Shown: one piece after another, positions 20,834 to 31,237 of the stretch
Position numbering within the stretch: position 1 is the first letter of the stretch
How the letters are laid out: each line of letters starts with the position of its first letter
DNA from: Schoenoplectus triqueter
Taxonomy: Eukaryota; Streptophyta; Magnoliopsida; Poales; Cyperaceae
Direction of reading: 5' to 3'
Assembly (NCBI GenBank): GCA_964058805.1
Contig: CAXKVV010000946.1
Span: 1 to 31,237, forward strand
Length of the DNA: 31,237 nucleotides
Position numbers and translations under genes: made by a program
The notes under the pieces: generated by a model
Seen by the model: the letters and a program-made list of their open reading frames with translations, nothing else
What the model was told of the DNA's origin: nothing
The model's database searches: none

Positions 20834-21559
20834 ATATGTCTATTTTCACGGCACAAATATAAAACACCAAAAAAGAAGATAAACATATCCCTTCTCGACC
20901 AATACCCGTACCTTTGTTTAATAATTGTATATACTTCGAAAATTATGAAAAAGAAGATGAAAATTCCAACAGTTCTTCATCGAATACGCTCTACTAATCA
21001 AATTTTTATCAACTTTGGTTTATCGACATATTGACAATTAAAGATAATTGCATTAATTTTATTAATACATTAGTAATATTTAGGATAAAAAATATTGCTC
21101 ATTTAAAAGGAAAATAGAGATAAAAAAATTACCAAAAAAAAATGCACGCGCATCACCCATTGAAGGGCGTGTGGGATGTATCTCATATTATCATGTAATC
21201 AAACAAAACATGTAAAAGAATAATATATATTTAGCAAAAACAATTACTGATTATATATATACCTAGGATGACAGGGGTCAAGGGGGCATCTCTCCATGCG
21301 CAGGGGATGGGGGATACTAACCGATCGAGTGGGCCATCATCGGTGGGACCGTACAATTCACATCTGCACAAGGTATTCTGTACAAGAAGCTATGCCAAAG
21401 ATGCTAACATAACCGCGGATGCGAATTTTTTTATTTAGATATAAAAAAATATTATATAATAATATGTATGTCATTTTAATATGGAAAGATCAATAAATGC
21501 AAGATCAATTACAGATGTTATATCTGATATAATCTCACATGATTTTTCTTAATCTTTAA

Positions 21560-21760
21560 TTTTCTTTCTCCTATATGACAAAGAAATTGAGAGGAGTACA
21601 AAATAATGGACGCTATCGTGTTCGTCTGATTAGTCAAAATTAATGTAAATAATTAGATGAGTGATATTTTAGAATATAAAAAATTGAAGGAAATGATATA
21701 AAATGGACTCGTTCAATTCTTAGTTGCTTTATATAATAGTATAAAAGTATAGATATAGAT
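21560..21760 (-). mobile_element. Second Helitron-like copy, 5' part
   Basis: The stretch ends (plus strand) in AATTCTTAGTTGCTTTATAT, then AATAGTATAAAAGTATAGATA. This parallels the 14.7-kb element's AATTCTTAGATGCTTTATAT, then AATAGTATAGAT. Upstream it shares GGACGC, TTCGTCTGATTA-like and AAAATGGAC...CAATTCTTAG phrases in the same order. The minus-strand 5' terminus would be TCTATAC near 21755. A matching CTRR 3' end was not located, so the far boundary is open; 21130-21560 may belong to it. Confidence 0.4.
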
Positions 21761-22918
21761 AAATATTATATTCATCTTCGGTTTAATTGACTAAAAAGAC
21801 AATACTTTATGTGTGAGGTTGTGAATTTGAAATTTAGATGTTAGTTCTTTATGCACATTTAAAGTAAACCAATTCGAAAGTAAAAAAGGATAAGGGACTT
21901 CAAAATAGTCTATTATGACGTGATATATGTGCTGTTGAGCTGTTCTTTGTGTTTGGAATTGTTGCTTCAGTAACGTTGCTTCGATCTTTATTTTATGATG
22001 AATAGAAAGTTCTATTTTTTGTTTCAAAATATTTTTTTACAATTTTTATATCCATACCAGAACCTTCTAAATTATGTGCTTCTCAATTCAATATTATATG
22101 TATACCGCATTTACAATTGAAAAGAAGATGAAGAAGAGAAGTCTGAAAAGCACGTTGGAGTTTTGAGGGTAGGTGTGAGGACTTCTTGAAAGAAAATACC
22201 AATGCGACATGTCTAGATCATACGATGTTATATGTATGGCGGAATGCAAAAGTACAAGTAGCTATTTGAACCAATTAAAAGTTGAAGGGTTTGTATTATT
22301 GAACTAATTATCAATAACTACTGCTACGATATTTTAAATGAATCGGTTTAAATTATAATTGTTAGTTTTCAACTAATGAACTAATTTGGAATATATTTTT
22401 TAGGATGCATATGTTGAAATGTAACATCAATAAAAATAATATTTTGAGAGTTGTCTTATTGAAAAAAATGAATAAAAATGAGAAATAAAGATTTGTTGTC
22501 ATAAATTGCACAGTTGAAGAATTTCAAATTCCATTTGAGAGAGTGTAAAAAAAGTCTCATAAACAAGATAAAAATCAGTCATTTCGAAGGAAAGAGATTA
22601 GACCACCGTGTATGAGGAAGGAGACAAGGAGAGAGGACGGTTGGAGAGACTCTGAATAATTTAAAGTAAATAAATGGGTGAAAATTTTGAAATAAGAAAA
22701 GACTACAGCGGTTTAAATCAAAAGACGCCTTCTAATAATTTGTTAAATAAAAAAATATTTAAAAAAAGTTTAATCATAAAATTAATAATTTGTCGCTGAA
22801 ATAAATTTTGAGGATAAAATCTTGAGCATAATAATAATTATCCTTTAAATATATCTATATTTATCCATATCCATCAAATATCAATCTGTGTTCAGATATG
22901 CGAATATCCGACCCGTGA

Positions 22919-22925
22919 TATATAA
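22919..22925 (+). promoter_or_regulatory. TATA box of PUR7
   Basis: TATATAA lies 139 bases upstream of the PUR7 start codon. This places transcription start near 22950 and leaves a 5' UTR of about 110 bases. The leader carries an A-rich purine tract (23031-23058) directly before the ATG. Confidence 0.45.
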
Positions 22926-23063
22926 CGGTAATTTATTCGTCGGTATCAGTCCGATCCGTTTACACCCCAGACCTCGGAAAAGCTACGTCTCCTTCCCACA
23001 TCTCAAGAAAATCACAGTAAACCCCCAGTCCAAAAAAAAAGAAAAAAGAAAAGAGAAATCGCA

Positions 23064-26000
23064 ATGGAGATTTCAGCGCCGCTTAAAACCCCTTTGTTCC
23101 CTTCTCCCGCTCGCCACTCCCCCTCCCCCCTCTACGCTCCTCGCTTCCGTCTAGCCATGACGAAGGTGGCGATGGCGGCGGAGACCCGCTCCCCTCGCCT
23201 ATCCGCCGACGCCACCTTGCTCTCGGGCGACCCTCGCCGCCGTGAAGATGTGCTCTTAGCCGCTGTGGAATCCCTCTCCAACTGTCTTTCTGAGACGCAC
23301 CTCGATAAAACCGTTCCCGGCCTTAAATCAAAGGCGAGGGGCAAGGTGAGCTGCAGTCTCCTGCTTCTTTGGTTTCTGTGAAATTTGTTGTTTTGATGAA
23401 TAAGTTGTTATTTCTTCAATTGAATTCATTTCTAGGAATAATATATCGGACAATTTAACTATTAAGATAAAATTAAAGCAAGTGCTAATGGTAACATTGT
23501 GGTTGGAATGCCAAGCCTGTTCTTCTGATATTGTAGTAGTTATTGTAATTATCATCTAATAGGTAACATTTTGTACCATATGCTGATATGCACATGACCT
23601 TTAGTGGTATGATGCAGTTTTTTTGGCCAGTTGACAAGCTTTTTGGTCCCCTCTGCTGTGACTCTTGTAACTCTCTCCTGTATAAGTTAATTTTGTTGGT
23701 ATTATTTGAGCCTGCATATTGCAATGAAAAGCAATAATGATTGAAAATAAATGTACTGAAGGGAGTTGCCTTCTGTTTTTATTTGAGAATTGACATGACT
23801 ATTGTATTGTATATAAACAATTCAGGGCCTTTTTTGCAGACTACTCTGTTTTTTTTTTTTTGTTATTTAAGTTGGATTGTGTTTGTTCTTTGTTGTTAGG
23901 TAAGGGATGTCTATGACGGAGATGATTATCTGGTGCTCGTTACTACCGATCGGCAGAGTGCTTTTGATCGGGTCCTTGCCTCTATCCCCTTTAAAGGACA
24001 GGTTTTGACCTTTCCCGTCATTAAATTGTTTCAAAAGATTTGGTGTAGTCAACAATCACAATAATTATTGGATATATATGCCTATAAAAGAAAGAGGAAT
24101 TCCAATTGAGGAGCTGATTTTGCCATGTACATAAATCATCTGAAGTTGAACTCATACAGCCCTTAATTGTTACCCATATTCTCATCAGTCAAACAAGATT
24201 CTCGTTAGTCATATCTGAAATGACTATAGATAATTTCTTTTAGGTCCTCAATGAAACTAGTCTATGGTGGTTCGACAAGACAAGACATATAACTCCAAAT
24301 GCTGTCATTTCTTCCCCAGACAAAAATGTTACCATTGCCAAGAGATGCTCTGTCTTCCCTGTGGAATTTGTAGGTGAGAGTCTATTATATGTTTCTTGAC
24401 CAAATATATTTCCAACTAATTCAAACAGTTATTATCCTTGAAAGTTGCAAAGAGAACCATCTCTTCTTGGCTTGCATTGCCAAAATCACCCAGCTGCTAA
24501 AGATTTAAGTTGTTAAAGTATAACTAAAGTACACTTGGCCAAATCTTATTTATCCAACCAAATTTATTCTGTTGATAAGTAGTATATTGTGTTTGCTTCT
24601 TTAGTTCAGATTTTGGTAATTGGAAAAAAAATTCATTATGAAGTTCATTGCTGATTTTTCAGTTCTTGAAAACATACATCTGGTATCACTGTCAGCAAGA
24701 AAATATTTGCATGATCAATTACATTTTGAGAAAAAAACTTTGAAATTCACAAACATGATAGAATATATTGGTCCATTCTTGTATTATATCTAAACTTGAA
24801 AAGAACCTGCAACATAATAATTGTTTATTGATTTGTACCACGATAATCCTTTCGTTTTATTTATGTGACTGATTGAATGTTTTTTATTGTTACATGGAAC
24901 CAACCATATAGTGCTTTTTTTCCCCTAAACATTTTTCTTTATTTCTTTTTGTAGTTAGAGGTTTTGTGACCGGCAGTACAGACACATCTCTCTGGACAGT
25001 TTATAATAAAGGTGTGAGAAATTACTGTGGAAATGCTCTTCCTGAGGGAATGGTAAAAAACCAAAAGTTACCCACAAATATTCTCACACCTACAACCAAG
25101 GCTGTTGATCATGACGTCCCCGTAACTCCAAATGAGGTTAGTTTTTCTTTTTCTAATTTAATTTTGTTGTAACATATTTACACTAAATTTTGGTTATGCA
25201 CAGATAATAGAAATGGGTCTAATGACAAAAGATGAGTATGACGAGGTGAGCCAGAAAGCTCTGGACTTGTTTGCATTTGGACAGGTGAACATTACCTTCA
25301 TTATGCTTCTTTTGATAACTAAGTTCCTTTTTTCTCATAAAACTGAAAGTTGATAAAACTTATGATATTCTTTTCACTATACAGAAAGTGGCATTGGAGC
25401 ATGGATTGCTACTTGTTGATACAAAATATGAATTCGGGAAAGCAAGTGATGGGACTATAATGCTGATCGATGAGGTATGAATTAATTGTTATTTCTTCAT
25501 GATTTCGTGCTTCAAGAGTCTTATGTTTTGTGTGATTATCTTTTTTATTTTACTTTTTTTTCCTGATCAGGTACATACACCTGATTCAAGCCGATATTGG
25601 ATTGCAAATTCATATGAAGAGAAATTTAGTTCTGGCATTGAACCTGAAAATGTTGATAAGGTAATCACATTCAATTCTGACGGTGCATATTATTAGTTAT
25701 TGCTGGTATGAGATGGTTCTATATTACTTCCCTTGCTTATGTTTGTTGTTGTTTTTTTCTTGAAGGAGTTTCTAAGGCTATGGTTTAAGAACAATTGCAA
25801 CCCATATGAAGATAAGGTATGGTTTTATCTCTGTTTTCTTCTTCATTTTTTTTAAAAAGAAAAGAAAGTAATAGATCTATCTTTTTATATATATTTTTTT
25901 TTTATCAGTGTACCTGTTGTATTTCAGGTTTTGCCAGAAGCACCAAATGTACTTGTTTGTGAACTTGCATGGCGGTAAATCCCTTTTGTCTTGTTTTAAT

Positions 26001-26416
26001 AGGAGAGTAAAACGATATCAACTTTGTGTTCTCTTTTGCTGCTTCAAACTAGAAAGCTCCAGGCTAAAACCAATTGCAAATACCAAAATTTATTAATAAG
26101 TTAGGGAAAAGAGGTTGTACCTGGTACAGACTAATTGAGGGCCATTGAAGTTCAAATTTGTTTTTCTTATGGGACGGAAAACAAGTGTTCTAGAACTGAC
26201 AAAATATGTTTTTGTATCTCATTAGGTATATCTTTCTGTTTGAAACAATCACAAAGTCCAAGTTTGAGCTTCCTAGAAGTGAGGTATGTTGAGTAATTTT
26301 GAAAATTATTTTTGGCTCAATATGCAATATAGTTTTGTTAATTATTTTGTTGTTTTCAGGAACCAGTACATGACAGGATATCAAGAAATGTCAAGGAGGC
26401 CATTTTACACATGTGA
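23064..26416 (+). CDS. PUR7: Phosphoribosylaminoimidazole-succinocarboxamide (SAICAR) synthase, plastid-targeted
   Basis: Eleven exons: 23064-23345, 23900-24001, 24244-24373, 24955-25136, 25204-25284, 25385-25474, 25571-25660, 25766-25816, 25928-25974, 26226-26283, 26360-26416. All introns are GT-AG and all phases agree, giving 389 residues. The enzyme joins aspartate to CAIR using ATP to make SAICAR in de novo purine synthesis, in plants in plastids and possibly mitochondria. Residues 1 to about 80 are a Ser/Pro/Arg-rich transit peptide. The core begins at [11 protein letters not shown] (nucleotide-binding N-terminal lobe), then [29 protein letters not shown] and [21 protein letters not shown]. 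Both family signatures are present: [10 protein letters not shown] and [12 protein letters not shown], the second split by intron 6. No lesion is seen. The ATG at 23064 is the first in the leader; in-frame ATGs at residues 32 and 36 could give a shorter form. The gene stands alone. Confidence 0.96.
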
Positions 26417-26571
26417 TCAGTATTGGCTTGATTTTTAGTTTGGAAAAAGGATAAGTGTGGTAAAGGAGCATGGTAGTCGGTGTTTATCAAAGGATAAAGA
26501 CTGGCCTTTTCTGTTGGATTTCATCTTGTAATAATATTGGATTGCATTCTGGTGTAATCTGGTTTTGCCTC

Positions 26572-26577
26572 AATAAA
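26572..26577 (+). terminator. Poly(A) signal of PUR7
   Basis: AATAAA lies about 155 bases after the PUR7 stop, following TTGTAATAATATTGG and other T/G-rich upstream elements usual for plant 3' ends. Cleavage would be expected some 15-30 bases later. Confidence 0.6.
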
Positions 26578-26619
26578 CTTCTCAAATGGGAAATTTGACC
26601 AACTATTTGGCTTTGTCAT

Positions 26620-28490
26620 GATAATCTAGATTGCAGGACTTTGACTGCATCAAACTGACAAATAAAAGTCGGTTCAGTTCACAGATCTCATTTGTTTAGT
26701 TATTGAATGATGCAAGGATAATTCTGTATGATGCAGAAAGAACTGGATGTTGTACTTGATACTTCTCGGTATGTAGTTCATTTTTATAATAGACTCGTGG
26801 TTGTAGGTTATTAAAATAATATCTTTAGTAGCAACATGTTAACTTATTCAACTTCTCTGTGAATTAATTTTCTTGATTCATTTTGACTGTTAATCTTTGG
26901 ACTTGCTGAAAGTTTTCTCTATTTTTCTAGTCAATTTTTCCCTGGTGAAAGTGGCTGCTTATATTTTTGTTCTTATGTTGCTATAGCCAATTGGTATGTT
27001 TTTTTTTTCCAATTTGTATTTGTTCTGATGCCTAATAAATAATAATGACAAGTGTGTTGCTGTGATGGGTGGTGATGGAATGAATACTTTTATCTCGGAT
27101 CAATTTGAAATAAATTCATGAGATCTTAAAAAGGAAAAACCTTTTACAATTGATTGTGTTTTAAGTTTCATACAGAGTGTCATTTGATATTCTATTAAAA
27201 TTACCAAATTATATAATAATTGTAATGACTTAAATTTAATATTTTTTTTTAATGAAGTATCAAATGACACTCAAATTGCATGAATGTTTCCAAAACAACC
27301 CCACCTAGTTATTATAGCTGAAATTTTGAAATATGGAGTATCAAATTTGTCATTGTACTGGTTTGTCAGTTATTTCATGTAGAGTATGCAAAAATTATGA
27401 AGGAAACCGACGAATACAATCCATTCATCACACAATATAAATGAAAATTAGTATAAGTCGTCAAATAGCATCGTTGTCGCTCGCAACATCATCATCAATA
27501 AATAGCGCTAGGAGTTTTGTGGAATGAACAACACATTCTTCCAATAGTGAGCCTTTGTTTCTAAATCATTTTTGCTTTTGCTACAAGAGCTTTTGTTTTT
27601 TCATATCAGTTGAACTCAAGTAGTGAAACTAATGAGTGATAAAAAAAAGGTTATTGTTGATGGGAGGGGTCCTTCCCCTATTTTATAAACTGTTTCGATG
27701 ATTGAGTGCCGCCGTGTGTGTTTATACAGATGGCAGATGTCAAAAATATATAGCTTATGTGAAATTTGTTTCCAAACTGACAAAACAAAATATTTTTTGA
27801 ACTCTTCAAATACACCTTAACACTCGTTTAATTAATAAGCGTTAGTTAATTATTAAATTTTCTCTTGAGTAAGCCTGGACGTGCTGGAAAATGTTTACCC
27901 CGCAATTTTAAATTTAATTGTCATAATTTATAACAAGTTGCAACTTCCTCATAAAAAGGAAAATTAAATGGGCACAGAAACTAATGATTTCTGTTTTGAC
28001 AGATTGCAGCAGCACTATAGGTGCCACAAAGAATCCATCACAGTGATTATAGTCGGATGAGTGACATGAGTCTCAGATGTCTACTGATAGACAGATAATA
28101 GCGTATAGCACATGGGACGGGTAACGCTACGGACAGATAAACTTTCTATTCGGACAGAGTCCGGCACAGTGACAAATATAATTTAGACAAAATTACCCCT
28201 CTTTGATTTCTCTTTTTTTATATATATTTATCTGTATCAAAACATTTCCTGTATTGTGCCGCCCGAGGTCACCATTTGTGAAACCTCCATTTTATTTTCG
28301 TATAGTGTTCTCCATTCCAACTAAAAAGGGAAAAAATAAGGATTGAACGCATAAATGAGAATTTCAGCATAAAAAGTATTTAAAAGCAATACTAGTTTAA
28401 AAACATTGTATGTTTTGTCCAAAATTGTGATGTCGCTTTGTGCCTAACTAATTGAAAATTGTGATGTTGCTTATCTATCATTTCAAATTC
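26620..28490. other. Intergenic AT-rich stretch
   Basis: No gene is supported. A pair of complementary phrases, GAGTGTCATTTGATA (about 27175) and TATCAAATGACACTC (about 27257), frames about 100 bases and may be a small MITE. The rest shows poly(T) tracts and scattered ATTTAATT-type sequence. Confidence 0.4.
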
Positions 28491-28617
28491 TTACAGGCAC
28501 TGGAAGATGCCTTTAACGGCATGGAAGAGAGAACGTGCAAAAAAAGCAGAGGGAGCTATGTATCTCTTCCCTTGAATCAAATTGCCTGGAAAAGCAATTG
28601 ACACAACTGAGGCAATT

Positions 28618-28791
28618 CAGGGGCGGATCTACATAGGCTCGGGGCTGTTCCTTCTGAGAATTTTTTGTATACAAATGTCCTTGTAATTATGTATATTTTC
28701 CGAAAAAAAAAATAGAAACATGCTTGTTTTATTTTCCTAGAAGAAAATTTTAATTTTTGCCCCCTCCAATTCAAAGTCTGGATCTGCCCTG
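28618..28791. mobile_element. Short TIR element (CAGGGGCGGATC type), 174 bp
   Basis: The left end CAGGGGCGGATCTAC is mirrored by GTCTGGATCTGCCCTG at the right end, the pattern of a common plant MITE-like repeat. Flanks ACTGAGGC (left, four bases away) and ACTGACGC (right) resemble an 8-bp target duplication with one change, which would suit a hAT origin, but the spacing is imperfect. Confidence 0.5.
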
Positions 28792-29218
28792 ACTGACGCG
28801 GTAACTTGATACATTTTATGCACTTTGCCTCCTTGATGCCACTGGTTTAGTTCTTGGCTCAGGCTCCGGCTTTGGTTTGGTATATGCTTCATCTTTTTTC
28901 CCCCTAGTCTTTGATAAAACAAACCAAAGGTATGACAGCCCTTCTAAGATGGCAATGAAATTTAAACCCATGTTAAGAGTTTCAATGCAATTCCAAGTTT
29001 TTGCTATCAAGGATGCATTGCATTACAAGAAATTTCAAGATCACATTCTATCTTATATTCTTATGTTGCTTTTACATGTAGTATTCAGTAGCAACCAATT
29101 AGTGTCATAGTATATTCATGACACGAGTTGAGATTTAAAAGGGGCACTTTGAAATTCATATTAATTAGGAAACTGTTAAATATGTTGTTGTTTGTCAATT
29201 CTTTTTATTTTTGGTGGT

Positions 29219-29368
29219 GAAGGTCCCTGGTACAGTGGTACATGGAATATACGGACAACCATTCTCCCGGATGAACGCAAGATTCCTGCTACCGTGTCAC
29301 GGCTTAAGGCATTTCATCGAGTCATTTACGATAGAATTCAGGGACTAAATAAGATAATGTGTGCTTGA
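29219..29368 (+). other. Orphan exon-like frame, 49 codons with stop
   Basis: The frame reads EGPWYSGTWNIRTTILPDER, then KIPATVSRLKAFHRVIYDRI, then QGLNKIMCA and TGA. It is GC-richer than its flanks and its composition is typical of a real protein C-terminus. A weak acceptor (GGTGGTGAAG) precedes it. I do not recognise the family. Another exon-like frame, 28497-28601 after TTCTTACAG, reads ALEDAFNGMEERTCKKSRGS and ends with TGA; the two need not be related. Probably a decayed gene fragment. Confidence 0.3.
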
Positions 29369-29369
29369 A

Positions 29370-30880
29370 TTCGAGTAAGGGTTAAATCAAGACATGGATT
29401 GTGTATGTTAATAATGGTAGATATTGGCACTAAAAGGACCATTAAACTTGAATTTGAGCACATTGTTTGACATCTTGACAATTATTGTTTATTGATACGG
29501 TGTACCTTATTTGCTTTGGGGGTTAGGAACTCGTGCTCCTCTCCCCTTGCTGGCATCCAAGAGGACGGACGTGATTTGGGCTGTTCATTTTTAAATCGGA
29601 TTTAGCTCCCCCAATGGCTTCGAACTGATTGTTGATCGTTTAAATTTTGATGTGAGGTGCAAAAGTTTTAAGTGCAAACGCTTTAAAACTGAGGTATTTT
29701 GAGAACATTGGCAGGTGACTGAAGTGCAATCATCTCGAAATATTCTAATTTTGTTTTATATTACTTAACTATTTATATCAAAATTATGTGCGAAACATAT
29801 TTTTTCTATTTTTAGATTATTTATTTATTTTTATTTTAAGGTGACTCTTAAGTGATAGTAAAACAATAAATTTGCTCATAAAAATAAATTAAAATTTTAA
29901 TATAAAGAATTTAATGAACAATATTCTAAAGATGGTAAAATAGATTTGGAGACTACCGATATATTTTCACAATAGTCTAATATATATTACATTTATTTTG
30001 TATGATCTCTCATTCACATTTTCCAAAAACAGGAATGCAATTTGTCAGTATACTGTAGTTGCCGACACTATAAATTCAAAATCATGTCGATATTCGTATC
30101 TGTATACTGTACGGATATCGAGTATTTATATCTAAATTTATAAATACAAATAAAAAAACCAATAATGTAAGTAAAAAAAATTTGTCATAAAAAAATCTTA
30201 AAAATTTAAGAAGAGTCTTCCAAATTGACACATTTTGGATTTTGCCTCAATCCTCACGCGCTGTATCTACAACTCTGTTTAGTAAGTAAAGTAAAATTAA
30301 ATAGAACTAAATATTAAATTATCTTAAATCAATGACGTCTGATAAAAGTATTAAAATAAGAAATTTGGATGAAAAATTGTGCATTCCCCAGGTAAATATC
30401 GTCCAGGAGCGTATCTAAGGTAGGCGTCAACCGGCGCTCGGGTACATACTCGGTTCACTGAAAAAAAAATCGTATGATAAAAAAAAAAATTTGATCCAAA
30501 AACATTTTATTTATTTGAACCGGAGACACCTATAAATCATTTTCTGAGTTTCGCCACCCCCGAATACCGTCCACCACTTCTCTCTCCTCGCGTAATATTA
30601 ATAAACAATTTTAATAAAAGTTTTTGGAAAGCTATCATATCTTATGTTATTCAGTGGGGTTTTAATGCGAACAAACGCGTTTTATTCGTAAATCTTACTA
30701 TCTTAAAAAGCACTTAAGAACTGGATTAATCCAGTTGTTTTATTCAGATGTTTTGGATTTTTTAAGACGTGAAATTTCATAAATATCCCTCTGTATCAAT
30801 ATCAGACGGTTAAATTTTTTAATGAGAAACAATTAACGATGGATATTTACCGGATCAATTCTCACCTCTTCTCCAGTCCA
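29370..30880. other. Intergenic AT-rich stretch
   Basis: No gene is supported. Around 30402-30570 a patch starting CCAGGAGCGTATCTAAGG and ending GAGTTTCGCCACCCCCG resembles a degenerate copy of the same class of plant repeat as the 28.6-kb TIR element. The rest is low-complexity A/T sequence. Confidence 0.35.
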
Positions 30881-30908
30881 GACTATAAATTTTCGCTGAT
30901 TCTCTTCG

Positions 30909-31163
30909 ATGCCATCTCTCGCTAAATCCACTTTCACGAGACGCGACTTCTCCCCCCACTCTCTCCTTCACCATCACGATCTGCACAAGTCATTCAATTC
31001 ACTACGCTGGCCCTCTCCTCCTCGCATAGGTGGCGTCGCTCCGCCTCTCTCGCTTAGTCTTCCTCTCTTTCCAACAGCCCTCTTCCTCTCTCTTTCGCGA
31101 TCCCAACCTCAACCCTCTGCTAAGGAAACCACAGACCTGCTTCTCCTCTCCACCGTCTCTTAG
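30909..31163 (+). other. Possible first exon or 5' UTR of a gene running off the right edge
   Basis: The sequence changes abruptly at about 30860 from AT-rich to CT-rich, as at plant gene starts, and CTATAAATTT (30883-30892) resembles a TATA box. An 84-codon frame from the ATG at 30909 is rich in Ser, Pro, Leu, His and Arg, like a plastid or mitochondrial transit peptide, and ends at TAG 31161-31163. However, the TATA box is only about 25 bases before this ATG, so the transcript may begin at or after it, and the frame may be untranslated leader. A donor-like G|GTGGCG near 31028 is an alternative exon end. Confidence 0.35.
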
Positions 31164-31237
31164 AATCTGAAACCCTTTACAAAAAGAGCGCGATAGCGTC
31201 GCAATCCTTTTCTATTCACTGTTCATAGTCACGCAAA

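Noticed and set aside
23132..23344. Minus-strand 70-codon frame over the PUR7 first exon
   Set aside because: It is antisense to a confirmed coding exon, and GC-rich exon DNA keeps the reverse frame open by chance.
1..31237. CRISPR arrays, bacterial operons, rRNA or intact tRNA genes
   Set aside because: No regular spacer arrays, Shine-Dalgarno-led gene strings or recognisable rRNA/tRNA sequences were seen; all signals are those of a plant nuclear genome.

Overview
The window is AT-rich nuclear DNA of a flowering plant. The evidence is GT-AG introns with T-rich acceptors, a plant-type plastid-targeted purine gene with 11 exons, a plant-only FLZ zinc-finger gene, telo-box promoters, and plant RTE-clade LINE, Helitron-like and MITE insertions. 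I cannot name the species. Most long open frames are chance; real coding sequence is split into short exons, which I joined by hand.

Layout. (1) 1-2 kb: a two-exon FLZ zinc-finger gene on the minus strand (1963 to 1045). (2) 2-4.5 kb: nothing convincing. (3) 4.5-8.8 kb: a CT-rich, telo-box leader followed by isolated exon-like blocks, possibly an unrecognised or non-coding spliced transcript. (4) 8.97-9.7 kb: a decaying minisatellite of about 42 bp, packed with GGCCCA/GCCCA motifs. (5) 10.08-10.65 kb: a large inverted-repeat MITE, with a relative at 19.7-20.0 kb. (6) 11.4-19.1 kb: broken gene pieces, all on the minus strand: a zinc-ribbon gene tail, the N-terminal half of Mediator subunit MED17, one exon of a PIG3-like quinone oxidoreductase, and C-terminal exons of the ER chaperone BiP. 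They keep intron positions but carry frameshifts, stops and a deletion. A plus-strand RTE LINE (12.07-13.84 kb) and a 521-bp Helitron-like element (14.219-14.739 kb) lie among them. (7) 19.1-22.9 kb: repeats, including a second Helitron-like copy. (8) 23.06-26.42 kb: an intact 389-codon gene for phosphoribosylaminoimidazole-succinocarboxamide synthase (PUR7), with TATA box and poly(A) signal. (9) 26.6-31.2 kb: mostly non-coding DNA with a short TIR element, two orphan exon-like frames, and what may be the start of another gene at the right edge.

Only two genes look intact, FLZ and PUR7, and they have no evident functional link. The most interesting feature is the run of four unrelated intron-bearing gene fragments on one strand. 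It fits gene capture by a transposon, or a decayed patchwork of duplications; the window alone cannot decide.
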